Shown one piece after another: positions 1-13,403 of a stretch of 64,000 nt of DNA. Made by a program: the position numbers and the translations under genes. The DNA comes from Saturnia japonica (taxonomy: Eukaryota; Arthropoda; Insecta; Lepidoptera; Saturniidae): positions 10,444,930 through 10,508,929 of the forward strand of contig CM065325.1 in the NCBI GenBank assembly GCA_033032175.1, read 5' to 3'. The notes under the pieces were generated by a model. That model worked only from the letters and a program-made list of their open reading frames with translations. It did no database searches and was not told the origin of the DNA. Positions within the stretch are counted from its first letter, which is position 1. Each line of letters opens with the position of its first letter.

Positions 1-2912
1 TTTACTAAATTATTAATAGTATAGATATACAGGGACTGACCTCGGAACACGACAAACCAAAAGAAAATCATACATGTGTTTAACACTATGTGTATGGAGG
101 TCGCGATCCCTACCACCTCGCTATATTACTGTATATACACTGACTAATCTCTGAACACGATAAACTAAAAGAAAATTATAGATGGTTTTTTTCTTTCTCA
201 CTGACTATACTGTTAGCCTAAGGGGCCCTAAAGAAATAGAGCCACTGATGGGTTTGACAGCTTCACCAGGCTTGGGGCGAACGTTTAAGGCAAATTTGGT
301 TTGATGCGTTCTTCGTACAAACCTTCATCGTCTATTTCAGGGCGTGAAATGCAACAGACAGGACAGACAGAGTTACTTTCGCATTTATAATATTAGTATG
401 GATTATTAATTTAATTATGCTGTCGTTCTCTATGGTGTCAGTAAATTACCCAATAGTAGAATAACGACAACAGTTTATAATAATAAATTTTTGAAATTAA
501 TTCTCCCTCTCTCTCCTATACCTTTCTTTGTTTCTCTATAACTGATACTTTAGCATGGTAAAAATAGCAAAAGATCGATTGTTGTGGAGTCCTTTTTGTT
601 TTCTATAATAGGGATTTTTATATTGTTAACACAAATCTGAAAAGTGAATAAAAGACGGTAAATTTTTTGGAGAGATCGGCCTTTTAGACCTAGATTTATT
701 GTGAATCGATACATCAGAGTTAGATTCGAATCGATCTTTTTCGGAATGAATTGCCTAGCAGCGATGCGGCACTCGACTTGCTTGCGTGATTATATCCAAC
801 CTAGGGTGACCACTTATTAATATGATTTATTATATAATAAATGGTGGTGTGGTCAACTCATATTGGAAAGTTCTAAATTCTCTGAAACTGTACATTTTTT
901 AACTTTATGTAAACAATCAATAATCATCATTTTACAAACCAGTTTAAAAGTTTCAGCCAATACATCTGAAGAGCTATTTTATAGCATTTTTATCGAACGA
1001 ATGTTCGACGTGACTTTTTAAATTGATATAACTTTTTTATTTATGAACTCATTGAAGTAAAACCACACTAAATGTTAAGTCAACCTTACCAAAATATATT
1101 AGTTGAAACCGTTTCCAAATCAGTTAAGCCGTTTCTGAGATTAGCGCGCACAAAAGTTGGCCAACAGACAAACAGACAAAAATTCTAACAGTCATTGTTT
1201 TGGCTTCTTCTGCGTTTATAGAGACCCCCAATAATAGTTTTTCTCATATATCTTCTATGTACAGACATCGATCAGTTACGTTTTTATTATATGTATAGAT
1301 AGATGTAGATATGGTGGTCGCGATCCTTACCACCCCACTATATTATTGCATAAACACAGACTGATCTCTAAACACGACAAAGCAATAGAAAATCATAGAT
1401 GGATTTATCACTCTATGCGTATGGTATTGTAAATCATCACTTATTGTACCACCCTGCCGATTCATTTTTCAAAAACTCGAAACCCTTTTATTTCTTTCTA
1501 AAATCATAAATATGAATTTTCATATCCCTAAATTGAGAAATAGTGGGTTCTTCGAACAAAATTTCATCCCCTATTTGACCCCTTCATGTTTTATCTTTGC
1601 GCCATAAAGTACCCTATGCCCGTCTCCAAGGTCCAATATATCTCTATTCATCAAAATTGGCTTAACGGGTTCTTCGTAAAAAACTTTATTCCCTATTTCA
1701 CCCATTAAAGTTTTATTTTCACCACATAAGGTAGCCAAAGTCTTTCTCCAAATTCCTACATATCTCTATATCAAAATTCATCAAAATTAGGTTCTTTATA
1801 CGAACATTCACCCCTCATTTCACCCCTTCTAATTTTATTTCCAAAGTAGCCAATGACCTTTCTCAAGCAAAGTTCTTCAAAATTGGTTCAGCGGTCTAGG
1901 CTTGAAAATGCAACAGACGGGACAGAAAAAATTACTTTCGCATTTATAATATTAGTAGGTATGGATTATTCAATTCATTATGCAGTCATTTTCTATAGTG
2001 TCATTTACCAATTAAAATACTAACAGTAAATTATTACCCAACACCAAATTAACGAAAACAGTTTATAATAATAAATTTTTGAAATGAATTCACTTTCACT
2101 ATATACCTGTAATAAATTCTCTCTCTCTATACCTTTCTATGTTTCTCTATAATAACTGATACTTTAGTAAGGTAAAAATTACAAAAGATCGACTGTTGTG
2201 GTTCCCTTTTAATTTTCTATTTTAGGGATTTTTATATTGTTAATACAAATGCGAAAGTGAATCGAAAAAAGATCAATTTTTGAGAGATCGATCTTTTAGA
2301 CATCAATTTTTTTGGGAATCGATTCATAAGAGTTCGATTCGAATCAATCTTTTTCGAAATGAATTGCCATCCCTAGCAGCGGCGCAGCTATATTCAACTG
2401 ACAATATCCAGCCTATGCAGACCCCCTTTTAATATGATTTAACACATAGAACTGAGGTCAACTTATATTGGAAATTTATTTTATTAAACTCTTCATTTTA
2501 TAACTTTATGAAAGGTTTCGATCATCATCGTTTTACAAACCATAGTATACAGATAGCTAAACTTTCAGTCAATTCAACTGAAGAGCTATTTTATAGCATT
2601 TTTATCAAAAAAATGTTCGACGTGATTTTTTAAATTGATATAACTTTTTTATTTATGAACTTATTGAAGTAAAACAAACACTAAATGTTAAGTGAACCTT
2701 ACCAGAACATATTAGTGAAAACTGTTTCCAAATCGGTTATGCCGTTTCTGAGATTAGCGCGCACAAAAGTTGGCAAACAGACAAACAGACAAAAATTCTA
2801 ACAATCATTGTTTTGGCTTCTCCTGCGTTTATAGAGACCCCCAATAATAGTTTTTTTCATATATCTTCTATGTACAGACATCGATCATTTACGTTTTTAT
2901 TATATGTATAGA
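1..2912 (+). repeat. Large imperfect tandem duplication in the KIF4 intron upstream of exon a
   Basis: Blocks of the first half recur in the second in the same order. The 'gtcgcgatcc...taccacc' block near 90 recurs near 1311. 'ttactttcgcatttataata' near 380 recurs near 1935. 'tttatattgttaa' near 615 recurs near 2230. 'agcgcgcacaaaagttgg' near 1143 recurs near 2757. The unit is about 1.2-1.6 kb, the second copy having extra sequence (about 1430-1900). Both units contain lepidopteran-type LINE/SINE tail sequence ('cagacagacag', 'ataatattagtatggat'). No gene was seen here. Confidence 0.75.
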
Positions 2913-2980
2913 TAAAGACAATTTTTAATAGAAATTCAACTCTCTAAGGAATAACTTTATTTTTTACTTTTTTTCTCAAG

Positions 2981-3506
2981 GTTGAACAACTTAGTTAATC
3001 AACTCCGTTTAGAAGTTCTCGGAAAATTACCGACAATTAGCGAACAAAACAATGAGAAATTACAAGAGGAGTTAGACAGAGAACGTACTAAATACTCTGA
3101 ATTATTGAAAAAGCACAAACAAGTCACAGAACACTTGGGTAGTATGCTGATTGAAAATACGAATTTATGTGAAAAAGCACTTTTGGCTGAAGCGGCGAAG
3201 GACAAACTTGAAAGAAAATTAAACGAGTTAACAGAGCAATGCAACCAAACAATAGAAATTTTAAATACAACTGAGAAAAGCGACGACGGTTCTCAAAAGA
3301 ATTCAGTGGTGGATTATTTGAAAGAAATAAAGACGCGGTTGGAAGATTTGCAGTCTCTTAACTTGAAATCGAATGAAGAATTAATTGACCATGAAATCAA
3401 ACTGTCCTTTATAAAGGAAGAAAATGATCCAGACAAAGTTGACGAACACATGGTGCTGACAGATGACCAAGCGGTAATGGAAGAGGAAAAGAGAGCTATG
3501 GGACAA
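2981..3506 (+). CDS. KIF4: KIF4 exon a (first in window), coiled coil
   Basis: The acceptor is the pyrimidine tract ending ctcaag at 2980. The first base completes a split codon from the upstream exon, and the open frame then runs from NNLVNQL to RAMGQ. The donor is gtaaat at 3507, phase 0. The product is about 175 residues, rich in Leu, Glu and Lys with coiled-coil character, and ends in the block that precedes ELQELN in KIF4 proteins. A Met start inside this exon is not expected, because the frame continues from the motor-domain exons. Confidence 0.88.
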
Positions 3507-6500
3507 GTAAATATTACAATTAATTAGGCTGACTGTCCACAAAAGCGGAGCGGAGCTCTGCAGATTTCTATCAATAGAATTACATAAAAATTTGATGATT
3601 TTATTCTATTGGTCGAAATTTACACAGCTCAGCTCTGCTCTGCTTCAGTGAACAGGCAGCCTTTTAGATGATAAAAAATTGACTATTGAGCTATGTTAGT
3701 AACATCTTAATCTTAAAGCTTAAGTTTTTGCTGTCATTTGACAGCTCTGGAGTATTGCAAACATAGCATCTTATCGACAAAATAACTTTGGCCTTTACGC
3801 TTGAGTCGGCTTTACACGTTGGGTGAATAGTGTTAGGGCCAACGTCTGGAGCCCAGATTACGCTTGGCTACTGGGCGCAATACATTAAAAGTTCGATAGT
3901 TAACCGCACGCAATTCATACTGATATATTATAACAACTAAATGCAATTATTGTCATAATAATATATGTACTACAAAATATATACTATACACATAAATGTA
4001 AAGTAGAATCTAATGCTTAGTTATCGGTTTACTTCCTTGTTGAATACTATTAATTTAGCTATTAGTAATGATCCATGTGAATAAATAAATAGTTGACAAA
4101 ATAAATATTATTTGGTTGTGGGTTGTACTCAGTAATAATAATAAAATTAGCCTGTAAGTGTCACGCTTTTGAGTAAAGGCCTCTTCCTGAGGCAAATCAC
4201 AGGCTTTGTCACCACGCCAGCCAACTACTAATTGGTAATTTCAAATACCTAGAAATCCATAGTTCTATATTTTTGCCAAATACAGAGGTATTACAAAAAT
4301 TATTCTCAAATGATCCGGTTTCCCCACGGACTTTTCCTTCACCGTTAGCCGACAGTGTTACCAATTTGTAAATGTACGCGAATTCCGAACCGCTCAATTC
4401 AAACTGCTCCATTACTGCAACTTTTATTGATTCAACTCGGTAGAATGATAAAATATTTTCCATTTCAGTGGGTTGATATATGTTTGCTTTCAGGTGGCAC
4501 TTAACCAAGAACTACAAGAACTTAATCGAGCTATGGCGATCAAGGCGTCCGTAGTCCAAGCGATCCTAGCCAACAACAAGGAAATGTTGGATTCCCATCA
4601 GAATCTCAAAGAGAATGAAGATAAGATATCACTGTTGGAAAAGGAGAGGGATGAACTTCAGCAACAATTAAAGCAGTCAAAAGTAAGTTTTATTAATTAC
4701 TACCTGTGCCCGCGGCTCCACGCGAATTGATCCGCGACGATCGCCAGCCCTCTATTTTAAAGGTTTTAAAACTTTAATGATATCACCGACTTTTTTGTAG
4801 GTATTTTTAAGATATACACCATGAAATTGTTAATCCTCTAGTTTTAATATGGTGAAGATTGTCAAACACAATGTTAATAGTAACATATATAATAAAAGGT
4901 TAAAGGTAATATATGATTAAAGGTCGACGTTTATAAGCTATGTATAAGTCAACAAATACAAAATGTTTCCATAAAATTTTATATACTGAGATTATTACAT
5001 TACTCTAGTAAAAGAATCATAAAAATCTTACTATACATACTAGGGAAACAAAGATCTTTCTTTTTATTTGAAGTACCTCAGTCCCAAACCAGCAGAAGTG
5101 GACAATTATAAAGAAATTCGACGATTCAAGTACATTAGAAGTACATTAGAGTACATTTTACAGTCTAAAGATCCGTCACACGAGGAGCGTCGCACTAAGA
5201 TCTCCACCCTCGAAGCTGAAATAACTGATCTTAAGAAGCGTTGTCAACAACAAGCCGGTATTATTAAGATGAAGGAGAAGAACGAAGCTAAAATAGCCGC
5301 ACTTAATGCAGAACTACAGGCTATGAAAGTTACAAAGGTATATATTTAATCCTTACAACCTTACTGTCTAACAGCGCGTACTGTATTTATAATTGGTCTA
5401 GATTTTTTATGAATTTGCATATTGAATTTTAAGCTTCTACTTTAAAATATGCAGTCAACGAAACTAATGTATATGACTTGTATGGTTGAAAATATTGTAG
5501 GAATCATTGTTACTATTACGTATTTCTGTTTTCTTGAGCTTGAGTTTATAGCACCAACAACCAAGTCTTATTAAATTCCATGACATGTAAACAAGAATAT
5601 GTTAATGTTATTGTCTTGTCATTAGTTAAAATGTTTTAGGCTCATATAATTAGATACAGTGGATTTTAAAGAATGAAATTTAAAGCGTAAAAGTTGGGCC
5701 AGATTTTAGCTAACATTACTCGTTTTTTTATATCTACCTCTCCTACACTTGGCTGTTTTTGAGATTTCACTAATTTTTATAGACAAACCATCTATCTCAA
5801 TTGAGGCTTAGCCCGTTTTTTTGCAGCATGTTTTTCTTGGGCTTAGTTATTTTACTTATATTATTTGTTCAAAAACAAAAAAAATAGTCAACTGCTCAAT
5901 TAGGCAAATGCATGTTTATTGAACATATTATTCCGATAAACCACTAGAAATACTAAGTTATGAACTTTCCATTCATATCATTATTTCTGTCACGTTCTGT
6001 TCAGTGTTATGTAAAGCAATATATAATTTTCAATTCCCCAAATATTTTGTATAGAATTTAGGATGATATGGTGGTAGACGAAAAATGTTTATACCGTATT
6101 GCTGTTACCCGTTGCTAAATATATATCTTTTTAAAATAAGAATTTAACGTTTTAATATTTTGATAATGGCGATACGACGCATTATAAAGCGATAAAGTGA
6201 GTTTAAGTTATTGAGCAAAGCTCGGACGCCCTGATGTTAACTATTAAATACGTAATCATGTCTAGAACTAATAATATTCTTCCAGGTGAAAATAGTAAAA
6301 CAAATGCGTGAAGAAAGCGAGAAGTTCCGCAAATGGAAGGCTGATAACGAACGCGCTCTACTGCGTCTGCGGAATGAGGACCGTAAGCGAGCTAACGCCA
6401 TGGCGAAGATGGAGTCGCTACACGCCAAGCAGCAGAACGTACTTAAGCGCAAGATGGAGGAAGCGGTTGCGGTTAACAAAAGACTTAAGGTGATTTCCAT

Positions 6501-9500
6501 GGACATCATAATAAATAATGATTTTACTGTCATCTGGCCATCAATTTGCCTTTAGGCCAGAATCGTGGGAGTTCAAAGTTCCGGTTTCCATTAGGACCAA
6601 CTATCTTTTATAAGTTAAGTCTCTGTTTACTGTTTTATATATATATATATATATAATTATTGAGGTTTGCCGTTGTGCGCGCATTTACGCAAAAACTACT
6701 GGTTCAATAAAAAATTGTTAAAGTTATAAGAAACTACGATATTTTATAAGCACATACGCTTTCAGCGATGTGTCTTTTTTGCCGTGGTGCTAATATTAGG
6801 TCTTTACCTATGAAATTGCCGTTTTGTATGAAAAAATATAAACGAATTTTTTTCATGTATTTTTTATTTGTATTAATCGAAGTAATCACCCATGCAATCA
6901 ATGCATCTTTGCCAGCGCAGTGGCAGTTTATTGATGCCTTTCTTAAAGAAATCAGCTGGACGGGAGGCAACAAATTCTTCTAAGGCATTTTGTACTGCCT
7001 ATCGGGTATTGATTTTTTTCCCGCCAAGGAGTTATCCAAATTCTGGAAAAAGTAGTAGTCTATAGGCGCAAGGTCTGGTGAGTAGGGCGGATGACGGAGA
7101 ACTTCCAACCCCAGTTCTTGCAACTTTGAGACCGTCTGCTGTGCAGTATGAGGTCGCGCGTTGTCGTGCAGGAGCAGCGGAGACGAGCGATTGACCAATG
7201 CTGGTTGGAGATGTGCCAGCTTCTCCATTATTGTGTTCAGTTCTTCACAGTACACATCTGCAGTAATGCTCACCCCGTTTGGTAAGAAGCTGTGATGAAT
7301 CACACCGGCGCTAGACCACCAAACAGTGACCATCACTTTTCTAGGGGTAAGCTCTAGGGCATTGTTTAGTTGCTGAACCAGGATCCAATCAACTTGCTGA
7401 GCGCTTGCGGTTATCAAACAGAATCCATTTTTCATCGCAGGTAACAATGCGGTTCAAAATTCCTTCATTTGTGTGTCTGTTGAGCAGTGCAAGGCACGTC
7501 TCGACGCGTACTTCGCGCTGGCGATCATTGAGTTCGTGGGGTACCCATTTGTCAAGCTTTTTTACCTTGCCAATTTGACGCAAATGGACCAATATTGTTT
7601 TGACGCTAACGTCGAAAGCGGCTGCTAATTCAGCCGTAGATTGTGTATCATCAGCTTCCACAATCGCCTTTAATTCGTCATTGTCGACCAAAGTCTTCGG
7701 ACGACCGCGAGGTTCATTTTTCAGGTCGAAATTCCCAGAACGGAAGCGAGCAAACCAATAACAAGTGGTGCGTTGGTTTGTAGTGTTAGCTACGTAAACG
7801 TCGTTGATGTTGCGTGCCGCTTGTGCCGCGTAGCTGCCACGACGGTACTCATATTCCATAATTACTCGAATTTTTAACGTATCCCTGATGACAAAAAGAT
7901 GGAAATGCGATGAAAATGTAACACTAATCAATAAACAAATGACTACATTGGAAAAAGAATTCCATGTTTTTAAAATAAAATTAATTTGAAATTAGAATTC
8001 TTAGCCAAACAAAAATTATTTTGATTTGAAATGGCCAGTACTGCAGAACGGCAATTTCATAGGTAAAGACCTATTATAATAAACATCGTAGACGAAGTCG
8101 CGGGGCGGGTATGAACTAGCTCCTTATAATAAAGTTTGCATGACGTATCCATAGAACCTTAATTTTTATGTCCTAAATCCTAAAAATATGTATTTCGACT
8201 ATCAATTATTATGATTACAAGACAATTTATAACATAAATGAAAACCAACTTCAGTGATTTTGAGGAGTTCCCTTGTGTATCTTCTAAGTGTAATGTTCAA
8301 TGTCAAAAAAAAGTATCATCCAAATCGGTTCATAGATGTAATGGCTAAATATCCTTAAAAGAAAATATACATTCGAAATGATAACCTGTTACTTTTTCTT
8401 AAGTCGGGCAATAAAAAAATTATGATACTGATAAAATGTTATAAAAACATTTTGCGCGTCAAAATTCCAACCCAATAACTTGAGAACCAGTCTTCCACTA
8501 GGCTTAGCTATCTTGGACTACGTCGTCACTTAAATGATCTTAAAATCAGGTGAGATTGTGGCCACAATGCTAAAACCCTATAACGATTAAAAAGAATACA
8601 ATGATTTTTGAGAAAACGAATGTTTTTTTTTATATACCTAAATAAATGGCTAACCTCATCATGTCGCTCTTCCGTCACATGAAGCGCGCGCATCTCTCAG
8701 GTTTACTCTCTGCTGAACGCCCCAAAAGAAGTATAACTTCAAAAACCAAGCTGCAAAAGTAACTTGTTGTTAATACAGGAAGCGTTAGAAAGACAGAAGG
8801 CTACAGCTATGAAACGCAACGCGAAAGGTAACGTGAAAGCGGGCGCCGTACAGCAATACATCGAACAAGAACTAGAAGTACACCTCAGTATCGTTGAAGC
8901 GGAGAAGTCGCTCGAAGAACTTATGGAGTATAGGTATGCCAGTTCAACCAGCCAAACTAACCAAGAAAGCTTGTGATTCATCTAATATTAATATGTGGGC
9001 GACCGAGCTTTGCTCGATGTCTTATAAAAAAAAAACACTTATCTAGGTATACTTGAAATGTAAAACATTATCTAAATACAAAGTTTCATCCAAATTGTTG
9101 GAGCCGTTTCCGAGAAACCAATTGTATATATATATATACAAGAATTGCTCACTTAATATAATAAGATAAGTGCAAAAGTAACTCTGTTGCTTTATCACGC
9201 CTAATGGGCCGTTTAAGTATTACGTAACGCAATTTGGGGGACTTTTAAAACGTTACGATGCGTTACAAGGGCGGGAGGGGGTTTTTCGGAAAACGCGTTA
9301 CGTAACATTGTTTTTTTTTTAAAATATAAATAAATAACTAAGCAATTCAAATTTTCCAAAATCGCTACCCTTTTCGTTTATGTTTTGCGGGGAATCCCTC
9401 GATTGCATTGTACGTCATTTTAATTTTTTTTTCTCCCCAAGTTGGCAACCATTTTCGTTTGTTTTACAGGGAATCCCTCGACTGAATTGCTGTAGTCATA

Positions 9501-12500
9501 CTGTATTGTCCTCAAAACTGGGAGATTTGCACCATCAGCTGTTCTTGGCCTATAAAAGTTCTCATGCTGACTTGTGTGTTACGTAAAGTTTAAGGAAGGG
9601 GAGGGGGTACAGAAAAATTTTACGGCGCGCTACATGAGAACAGGGAGGCTCAAAAATCTTCAAAAATTGCGTTACGTAATACTTGAACGCTCCCTAAACC
9701 GCTGAACTAATTTCGATGAATTTTGGTATGGAGTTAGGGTGGACCTTGGAGAAGGATATAGGCATTGTTGTAAAAATAAAACTAAAAGAGATAATATAGT
9801 GGATAAGTTTGAATGGAGAAACCATCATTTTTCAAGTTAGGCATATTATGATAATTCATATTTATGCCTTTGGTATAAAATAAAAGAGTGTTTACCATTT
9901 CCGAGTTGTTTCAAACGATTTCAAAACGAAGCCTTTTCTGCTCTATTATGAGCAATTTTGGAATGAATTTCGCACACACGCGTGTTATTCCCAAATTCTC
10001 GGTTAGGATTTCTGAAACACAAGTTATTGGGATCCCGAGATTATCTTCTATCTCACGCACAGTCAAAAGACGACTGCGGCGCAATCGCGAGTTGCACACT
10101 TTAGCGGAGGTGAGGAACAGAGAGTAAAGTTCCTCATCCGACATAGAAAAGGGAGGATCCTCTGGCCAGACGAGTGCTATGTCTGGCGGGCAGCTGCCCC
10201 GACTGTTGTAGTCGGGTTCTTGTATATATACTCAACGATAGAGTTAATTTCTATAGCGCGATGTAGGATAGTAGGATGCGTCTTATGTGGCTCGATAGAT
10301 GTCGCTAAGTAGTTGCGTCGATGCGTTGATGTGTCAGTTGTGGCGAGAGATTTCGCTACATCACTCCCCTCCGAGACCGGAGGTCGATAGCAGGTTGAGT
10401 CGTCCGTACATCTTTGTTATGCTTGCCGGGCCAGTGGAATGTTCCAGTGAGTCGAAACTGTCTGCGGTGATTGCCCCAGTGAGTCGGAGTGTTGCAGTGT
10501 TGCGTAGTGACTGGCTGCTTCGTCGACCAGGAGAGAAATGCGTCTTCTGCTGCTTGCTGACCGGCCGAAGTGCAGTGTGCTGAGCCAAGGTCGCTGAGAA
10601 GGCTGTGGGGCTGACCAGGAATGCGCGTTCACTGCATGCGTATGTTCAGGATACCCGTAGTAGCCGTGGATGCTAGCTGGCTGTATTGACTCGCTGCTCG
10701 AAAGCTTGAGGAAATGACGATGACGTAGCTTTTTGTGAAGAAGGTTGTGCTGACGTATCACGTCGGGGTCACCACTTTAGCGGAGGTGAGGAAAAGAGAG
10801 TAAAGTTCCTCATCCGCCATAGAAAAGGGAGGATCCTCCGGCCAGACGGGTGCTATGTCTGGCGGGCAGCTGCCCCGACTGTTGTAGTCGGTTTCTTGTA
10901 TATATATTCAACGATAGAGTTAATTTCTATAGCGCGATGTAGGATAGTAGGTAGCTACTTATGTGGCTCGATAGATGTCGTTATGGATGTCGCTATGTGT
11001 CGCTACGTAGTTGTGTCGATGCGTTGATGCGTCAGTTGTGGCGAGAGATGTCGCTACACATACGCTCGATATTTTTCGATGTTCGACTCGAAAGTCGGCC
11101 AGAACGCTGATCGCTATCAACGCTCGTACGACTGTTTTTCAATCGTTGGAACTACTCTTTTATTTGAGTTTTGTCTATACAAGCATCCTCAAAGGCCTCC
11201 TGTATCATTTCGATGGTCTCTACACAACTTTTCAAAGTTCGAAACAAATCTTTCCGTCATTTTCAACCATAGCAAAGTACGTCGAACGCGAAATCAACAA
11301 TGTACGTAGTAAAGTCACGTTGCACTCGAAATAACATACTTTGTCGGTTGCCATGGTAGCCGATGAATTCGTGAAGAGTCACTTGTTATGCTCGTATTTA
11401 TTAAAGGTCATTCGGACGTTTTGGCGCGAAGTTGTGGGTACAGGCCAGATAGATACTTTTGGGACACACCTCTTATACTCAAGTACGATTGTCTTTAAAT
11501 ATGATTTATCGATTGATTGACTGATTGACTGACTGACGGACTGAATAACTGGTTATTTGAGTGGATAATGATTTATCTAAAAGTAAGATGATGTATGTAT
11601 ACACATCGTAACGCTTTTTGTTAACGCTAAACGTAACGCTTTTGTTAATGCTTATGTAAGATAAAATAATAATAAAATTTCCATACCGGGCTGTTATGTA
11701 AATCGATTCTCAAGGAGTAAACTCCAAAAATGAAATGTTTCTCTCAGGGCTTGGATAACAGAACAAATCGAAAGTTTGTCCAATAAAACAGACAATGAAG
11801 AAAATCAAAAGAAAATTGCAGAACTAGAAGATGACCTCGCGCTGCGCAAAGCACAGATATCGGATTTACAACAGAAGATTCTAACTGCTGATCAAGGTTA
11901 GTGCTATTCATCACCAATATTGAGTTAGTTTTATTACGTATCTTGAAATGCTTAAACAATTTTGTGTTACAGCGTTAGTCAATATGGCCACGAAAGGGTT
12001 GAAAAAATTATAAATAGGCAATCGGATAACTTTTCAAAAATCGTTCATTATTAATCATTATGAGTTAATAATGTATTATAAGTATTTAAACTAAGGTCTA
12101 AACGTACACGTCCTGAAATGGCCTCGCAAACGATACCGCAGATCGCGTGACGTGTGACGTGAGATCAGCACTAAATAAATGCAGAAAATTATAAGGAAAC
12201 AACACTGTCAGCTATTGGGTAAAGTTCACTTACACACGAATGACGTCATGCGCTGTTATTGGTATTTAGTTACTAAAATGTACTATCTTATTTATTATTT
12301 TAAAATTCAACATTATTTCACAAAAAAAATGATAGGATGATAATTATAATATTAGAATATTTTCAACTATTTTTTTTTCTTTTTGCCTATTTTTATATAT
12401 TATCGCTTCATTATAGAGCCTTCAACTCATCTTTGCGCGCGGCCCTATGTGTGCGTGAGGTAGCAGTCGTCTTCCAAACAACACGTGTTTTTATCACTTT

Positions 12501-13363
12501 GTTCTCTAAAATATCTGGTTCGTCACGGAGAAAAAGTTTCAACTAAGTAGTAGTTCTGCTTTATAATGCGTCGTATCACACTGATCAAAGTATTAAAACG
12601 CTAAATCTAATTAGTTACTTAATCAGTAATTGGTAACATAAAAATTCTTCGTTTACCACAATGTCATGCTAAACCCTATTGAAAAAATTTCATTTATCAG
12701 ACCGTGATGGAAATAATGAAATTAATAGAACTTTCATTATTTGGTATTTCTAGTGGTAGTGATACGGAATAACAATACATTCAATAAAAATGCATTTATC
12801 TAATTGAGCTGTTGAATTATTTTAAATTTGAAGAAATAAAACTTTTCGACATAATCTTAATATTAAGTGAGCAATTCTTGTTTAAATATATGTACAATAT
12901 GTATTAAAAACCCCGTCGAATCCGAAAGGGGGATATAGGTACCCCAATTAAAGAAAAATGACAATACCAAAATTACCAAATGACATTACCAAAAAAATTG
13001 AATTTATTTATTTATTATTAAAATAAAAATGTAATTGCGATTTAAACTTAACATATTTAGATTTAGTTTCCCTATAATGTAGCAAATTTTTAAAACGTGA
13101 TAACACCGTCGCCAGCTCTGTCGCGGCGCAGCGGTACGTTTGATCGTATAGCGGTACCCTGCGCCGCGCCGTCTATATTGCCATGTAAGTTTCCTCATTT
13201 AACTATTTTCTTTTTACATTTTATTAGGGGTAATTTTTTTAACTTATAATCCGAGATAGATAACATAAACAGAATATAATCTCGATACCTAATAACACCT
13301 TCACGGATCCGACGGGGTTTTTAATACACACTGTATATATATATATATATATATACATATATA

Positions 13364-13403
<40 letters not shown>

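Noticed and set aside
2982..3527. Reading this as a complete small protein starting with Met at 2982
   Set aside because: The codon there is TTG, the frame opens right after a splice acceptor, and the content is mid-stalk KIF4 sequence, so it is an internal exon.
5068..5163. Extending KIF4 exon c upstream to 5068
   Set aside because: No phase-0 acceptor is found there, and the residues do not fit the family, whereas the acceptor at 5163 joins two conserved blocks.
10417..10761. A 114-codon gene inside the LTR element
   Set aside because: It starts in the primer-binding site region, has no gag-like motif and overlaps other frames of similar length.
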